From Legionellaceae bacterium (GTDB lineage: Bacteria > Pseudomonadota > Gammaproteobacteria > Legionellales > Legionellaceae), in assembly GCA_947504875.1 (NCBI GenBank), contig CANNJI010000003.1, positions 1-52,766 on the forward strand: DNA of 52,766 nt, written 5' to 3'. This document shows, piece after piece, positions 49,844-52,766 of the stretch. A program made the translations under genes and the position numbers. The notes below the pieces were generated by a model. The model made no database searches, was not told the origin of the DNA, and saw only the letters and a list, made by a program, of their open reading frames with translations. The first letter of the stretch is position 1; the number at the start of each line of letters is the position of its first letter.

Positions 49844-52225
49844 ATGAAAGTAAGTGAGTCATGGCTACGGGAATGGGTTAATCCGTCATTAACCACTCAA
49901 AAATTATCAGCATTACTGACACAAGCAGGGCTTGAAGTTGATAGCACCAGTCCTGTTGCTGGTGAATTTAATGAGGTGATTGTCGCGCGTGTTGTTGAAA
50001 CAAAGCGCCACCCTCAAGCCGATAAATTGACGTTATGTGAAGTTGATACCGGGCAAAATACGCGACTTAAAATTGTTTGCGGCGCGTCCAATGTACGCTC
50101 AGGCCTTGTGGTGGCTTTGGCTTTACCTGGGGCACATTTGCCTGGAAATATTCACATCAAAGAATCAACCCTGCGTGGCGAGCTCTCTCAAGGGATGTTG
50201 TGTTCCTCTACAGAGCTTGGACTCGATGATGAGTCAGAAGGAATCATTGAATTGCCTGAGGATGCACCCATAGGCCAATCGATACGAGAGTATCTTTCAC
50301 TTGATGACCATGTGATTGATATTGATCTAACACCTAATCGTGGTGATTGTTTTAGTATCCGCGGAATTGCGCGTGAGGTTGCGGCATTAAGTCGTATGCC
50401 TTTTAACGATTATCAAGCAACACCGATATCCATTAATCATTCTGTTGCTCGAGCCATTCATCTCAATGCGCCCAATGCCTGCACTTATTTTGCAACGCGT
50501 GAAATTCATGCGATTAATCCCCATGCCCAAACGCCTCTTTGGCTAAAAGAACGGTTACGCAGAGCGGGCGTGAAAGTGCGCCATCCGGTTGTTGATGTGA
50601 TCAATTACGTTATGTTGGAACTCGGCGTTCCTATGCATGCGTATGACGCATCTGGTGTTAAAGGTGATTTGCACGTGCGTATGGGGCAAACTGCTGAGCA
50701 GCTCACTTTATTGAATGAACAAGATATTCTTCTTACTGAAAAAGTCCTCGTGATTGCTGACGATAACGGCCCACTTGCCATGGCAGGGATAATGGGGGGG
50801 CTTCATAGTTCTGTTCATGCAGATACAACAGACATTATTTTGGAAAGTGCTTTTTTTAATCCGCTTACATTAGCAGGCGTTGCCCGTTCTTACGGCCTTT
50901 CTACGGATGCCGCGATGCGATTTGAACGGGGAGTCGACCCAACATTTCAGGTCGCAGCGTTAGAGCGAGCGACTGCTTTACTGATATCTATTGTTGGGGG
51001 ATCCGTTGGTCCTGTGACGATTGCTCAATCAGAAGTGTATTCAATCAATCAACAGACGATTGATTTTGATCCGAGTCGAGTGGAAGCATTAACAGGGGTA
51101 AGTATTCCTCATCACCAAATGATTTTAATGCTTGAGTCGTTAGGGCTTGTTGTTGAACACGCATCTATTCCCTGGCGAGTCAAAACCCCTTCCTATCGTT
51201 TTGATTTAACGCTGGCTGTTGATTTGGTTGAAGAAGTGATGAGATTGTATGGTTATGATCAACTGCATTCAGCTCCAATTTTTGCTCCTTTTCGCGCTGG
51301 TCACGTGAGTTTAAACTTCAAGCGGACTCAGCACATCATGAAGCATTTAATTGCACGAGGGTATCATGAGACGATAAGCTACAGTTTTGTTGATCCCGAA
51401 TTACATGCTGTTTTGTATCCAGAAGTTGAAAAAATAGCACTTGTTAATCCCATTTCTTCAGAGTTGTCTGAAATGCGGGTCAGTATTTGGCCAGGCTTAT
51501 TGGCAACCATGATGCATAATGTTCATCGACAGCAAACAACCGTTCAGTGTTTTGAGGCGGGTGTTGTTTTTCAGGTTACACAGGGTGTTGTAAAAGAAAA
51601 GCAAGTTGTTGCTGGTCTTTTGGCGGGTGAAACAGGTGGGCTTAATTGGAGTGAGGCAACCAGAACGTATGACTTTTATGATGTTAAAGGTGATCTTGAG
51701 TCTGTTTTTCACAGCATGGGTTGGGCATCTTTGCTTTCTTTTAAAGCTGAGTTAAATGAAGTGTTGCATCCTGGAAAATCTGCCCGCATATACTTGGGTG
51801 AAACACCTGTGGGTTGGTTAGGAGTTTTACATCCGCGACTTGCAGATGCCTTTGATGTTGCTTTTGATGTGATGCTTTTTGAATTATCGCTTGATGAACT
51901 ACCATCCGCTGTGTCATCGCGGTATCAGCCTATTTCTAAATATCCTTCTATTCGGCGGGATTTATCGTTACTTGTTGACGAACAGATCCCTGCTGGAGAC
52001 ATAGAACATCTTGTTCGACAAGTTGTTTCTGAGCATCAACTCAAAGCGTTTAATGTTTTTGATCATTATGCAGGAGAAGGGATCCCTCAAGGTAAAAAAA
52101 GTATTGCTATTGCGATGACCTTACAAAATGAAGGATGTACACTTACAGATGGTGAGATAAATACAATAATAGATGCTATACTTGAGGCGTTAAGGGATAA
52201 ATTGGCCATTATATTAAGGGATTAA
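49844..52225 (+). CDS. pheT: Phenylalanyl-tRNA synthetase beta subunit
   Basis: The 793-residue beta subunit begins [20 protein letters not shown]. Its EMAP-like tRNA-binding domain spans [20 protein letters not shown] and ICGASN-type [16 protein letters not shown]. Next are the B3/B4 editing domain ([16 protein letters not shown]) and the catalytic-like core with [20 protein letters not shown]. The C-terminal anticodon-fold (ferredoxin-like) domain is present ([18 protein letters not shown]). ATG 49844 is preferred to the TTG at 49841. ihfA follows after two bases, as in E. coli. Confidence 0.97.
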   Translation: MKVSESWLREWVNPSLTTQKLSALLTQAGLEVDSTSPVAGEFNEVIVARVVETKRHPQADKLTLCEVDTGQNTRLKIVCGASNVRSGLVVALALPGAHLPGNIHIKESTLRGELSQGMLCSSTELGLDDESEGIIELPEDAPIGQSIREYLSLDDHVIDIDLTPNRGDCFSIRGIAREVAALSRMPFNDYQATPISINHSVARAIHLNAPNACTYFATREIHAINPHAQTPLWLKERLRRAGVKVRHPVVDVINYVMLELGVPMHAYDASGVKGDLHVRMGQTAEQLTLLNEQDILLTEKVLVIADDNGPLAMAGIMGGLHSSVHADTTDIILESAFFNPLTLAGVARSYGLSTDAAMRFERGVDPTFQVAALERATALLISIVGGSVGPVTIAQSEVYSINQQTIDFDPSRVEALTGVSIPHHQMILMLESLGLVVEHASIPWRVKTPSYRFDLTLAVDLVEEVMRLYGYDQLHSAPIFAPFRAGHVSLNFKRTQHIMKHLIARGYHETISYSFVDPELHAVLYPEVEKIALVNPISSELSEMRVSIWPGLLATMMHNVHRQQTTVQCFEAGVVFQVTQGVVKEKQVVAGLLAGETGGLNWSEATRTYDFYDVKGDLESVFHSMGWASLLSFKAELNEVLHPGKSARIYLGETPVGWLGVLHPRLADAFDVAFDVMLFELSLDELPSAVSSRYQPISKYPSIRRDLSLLVDEQIPAGDIEHLVRQVVSEHQLKAFNVFDHYAGEGIPQGKKSIAIAMTLQNEGCTLTDGEINTIIDAILEALRDKLAIILRD

Positions 52226-52227
52226 TC

Positions 52228-52515
52228 GTGAATGCATTAAGCAAAGCCATGTTGACGGACTCTTTATGTGACGCGTTGTCAATAGAAAAACCTGAGGCGA
52301 AGGTTCTTGTGGATACTTTTTTTGAAGTGATACGCTCGGCACTTGAGTCTGGTCATGCCGTTAAATTGTCTGGTTTTGGTAACTTTATGTTACGGGACAA
52401 GCCTGAGCGTCCTGGGCGGAATCCTAAAACAGGCGAAAATGTGCCTGTATTGGCAAGAAGGGTTGTTACTTTTAAGCCCGGACTTAAATTAAAACAGAAG
52501 GTTGAATTGCATTAA
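52228..52515 (+). CDS. ihfA: Integration host factor alpha subunit
   Basis: This is a DNA-bending nucleoid protein that forms a heterodimer with IhfB. The HU/IHF fold is seen in [20 protein letters not shown], the body motif [20 protein letters not shown], the DNA-intercalating arm [20 protein letters not shown] and the C-terminal helix. The start is GTG at 52228. The length of 95 residues is typical. It overlaps the next gene by one base (TAATG). Confidence 0.95.
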   Translation: MNALSKAMLTDSLCDALSIEKPEAKVLVDTFFEVIRSALESGHAVKLSGFGNFMLRDKPERPGRNPKTGENVPVLARRVVTFKPGLKLKQKVELH

Positions 52516-52766
52516 TGCATTATGTGAAACATGTTTTTTTATGTACCAATCAAAAACCAGAGGGAAAAGCCTGTTGTGCTAATCATGGCGGCAAGCCCTT
52601 TTTTGATAGGGCAAAAGAAAAGCTTCAGGCCCTTAACTTGCATGGTGAAGGAAAAATTAGAGTAAGCCAATCAGGGTGTCTTGGTCGTTGTGGGCTTGGG
52701 CCGTGTCTTGTTATTTATCCTGAAGGCGTTTGGTATACCTATCAATCAGAACATGATATTGATGAA
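52515..52766 (+). CDS. Ferredoxin-like (2Fe-2S) thioredoxin-fold protein, 3' truncated by the window
   Basis: The frame starts at ATG 52515 inside the ihfA stop and runs open to the window edge (84 codons). The protein [20 protein letters not shown] and then CANHGGKPFF carries a CxN-type cysteine (Cys10) and the pair GCLGRCGLGPCLVIYPEG with three cysteines. This set matches single-domain (2Fe-2S) ferredoxins of the thioredoxin-like fold, as in NuoE-type ferredoxins. The C-terminal end is outside the window. Its role is likely electron transfer; the partner is unknown. Confidence 0.82.
   Translation, partial: MHYVKHVFLCTNQKPEGKACCANHGGKPFFDRAKEKLQALNLHGEGKIRVSQSGCLGRCGLGPCLVIYPEGVWYTYQSEHDIDE

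Noticed and set aside
1-52766. CRISPR array
   Set aside because: The only regular repeats are the 99-bp coding units, which are adjacent with no spacers. No 25-40 bp repeats with unique spacers were seen.

Overview
This window is a chromosomal segment of a gammaproteobacterium with modest G+C. It most resembles the Legionella/Coxiella group (Legionellales). I infer this from protein character and gene order only. The clues are an isolated RnfB next to Nth and MetG, an Lpg2622-like C1 peptidase, the order tRNA-thrS-infC-rpmI-rplT-pheS-pheT-ihfA, and several proteins with eukaryote-like or effector-like features: a U-box, a DOT1-like methyltransferase and a long 33-residue repeat protein. No Dot/Icm genes lie in the window, so calling any of these effectors is a hypothesis. 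The species cannot be named from what is seen.

Layout. 0-4.2 kb: a broken IS6-type transposase, murB, then a reverse-strand cluster metG-rnfB-nth. 4.4-8.5 kb: a four-gene tripartite exporter (HlyD adaptor, two FUSC-like membrane proteins, NodT-like outer-membrane factor). 8.5-12.1 kb: parC and a downstream unknown gene that carries an in-frame palindromic repeat. 12.2-13.2 kb: tRNA-Leu(CAG) and a graveyard that includes an ABC-transporter remnant. 13.6-21.6 kb: the replication-origin region, with dnaA-dnaN-recF on the minus strand and rpmH-rnpA-yidD-yidC-mnmE on the plus strand. An AT-rich gap with DnaA boxes separates the two arms, and recF contains two parS-like sites. 22.2-29.2 kb: a CBS-type PLP enzyme, then accessory genes (secreted protein, repeat protein, unknown, DOT1-like methyltransferase). 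29.2-32.2 kb: a two-gene ThDP-decarboxylase/aldehyde-dehydrogenase operon. 32.2-38.5 kb: unknown proteins, a beta-barrel porin, IS remnants and a secreted papain-like protease. 38.5-41.5 kb: a three-gene operon (retropepsin-like protease, transglutaminase/7TM protein, RimK-like ATP-grasp ligase). 41.6-43.7 kb: folE, a HIT protein, ppa and an XRE regulator. 43.7-45.4 kb: a candidate small RNA, a U-box protein and a small exported protein. 45.5 kb to the end: tRNA-Val(GAC), thrS, infC (AUU start), rpmI, rplT, pheS, pheT, ihfA and a partial ferredoxin-like gene.

Housekeeping blocks (cell wall, translation, replication origin, protein insertion) alternate with accessory islands. The islands hold the unknown, eukaryote-like and secreted proteins together with IS fragments and palindromic repeats. 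Several annotated starts were moved to a better-supported internal start, and rpmH, the full-length infC, both tRNAs, the sRNA candidate and several remnants were read directly from the bases.
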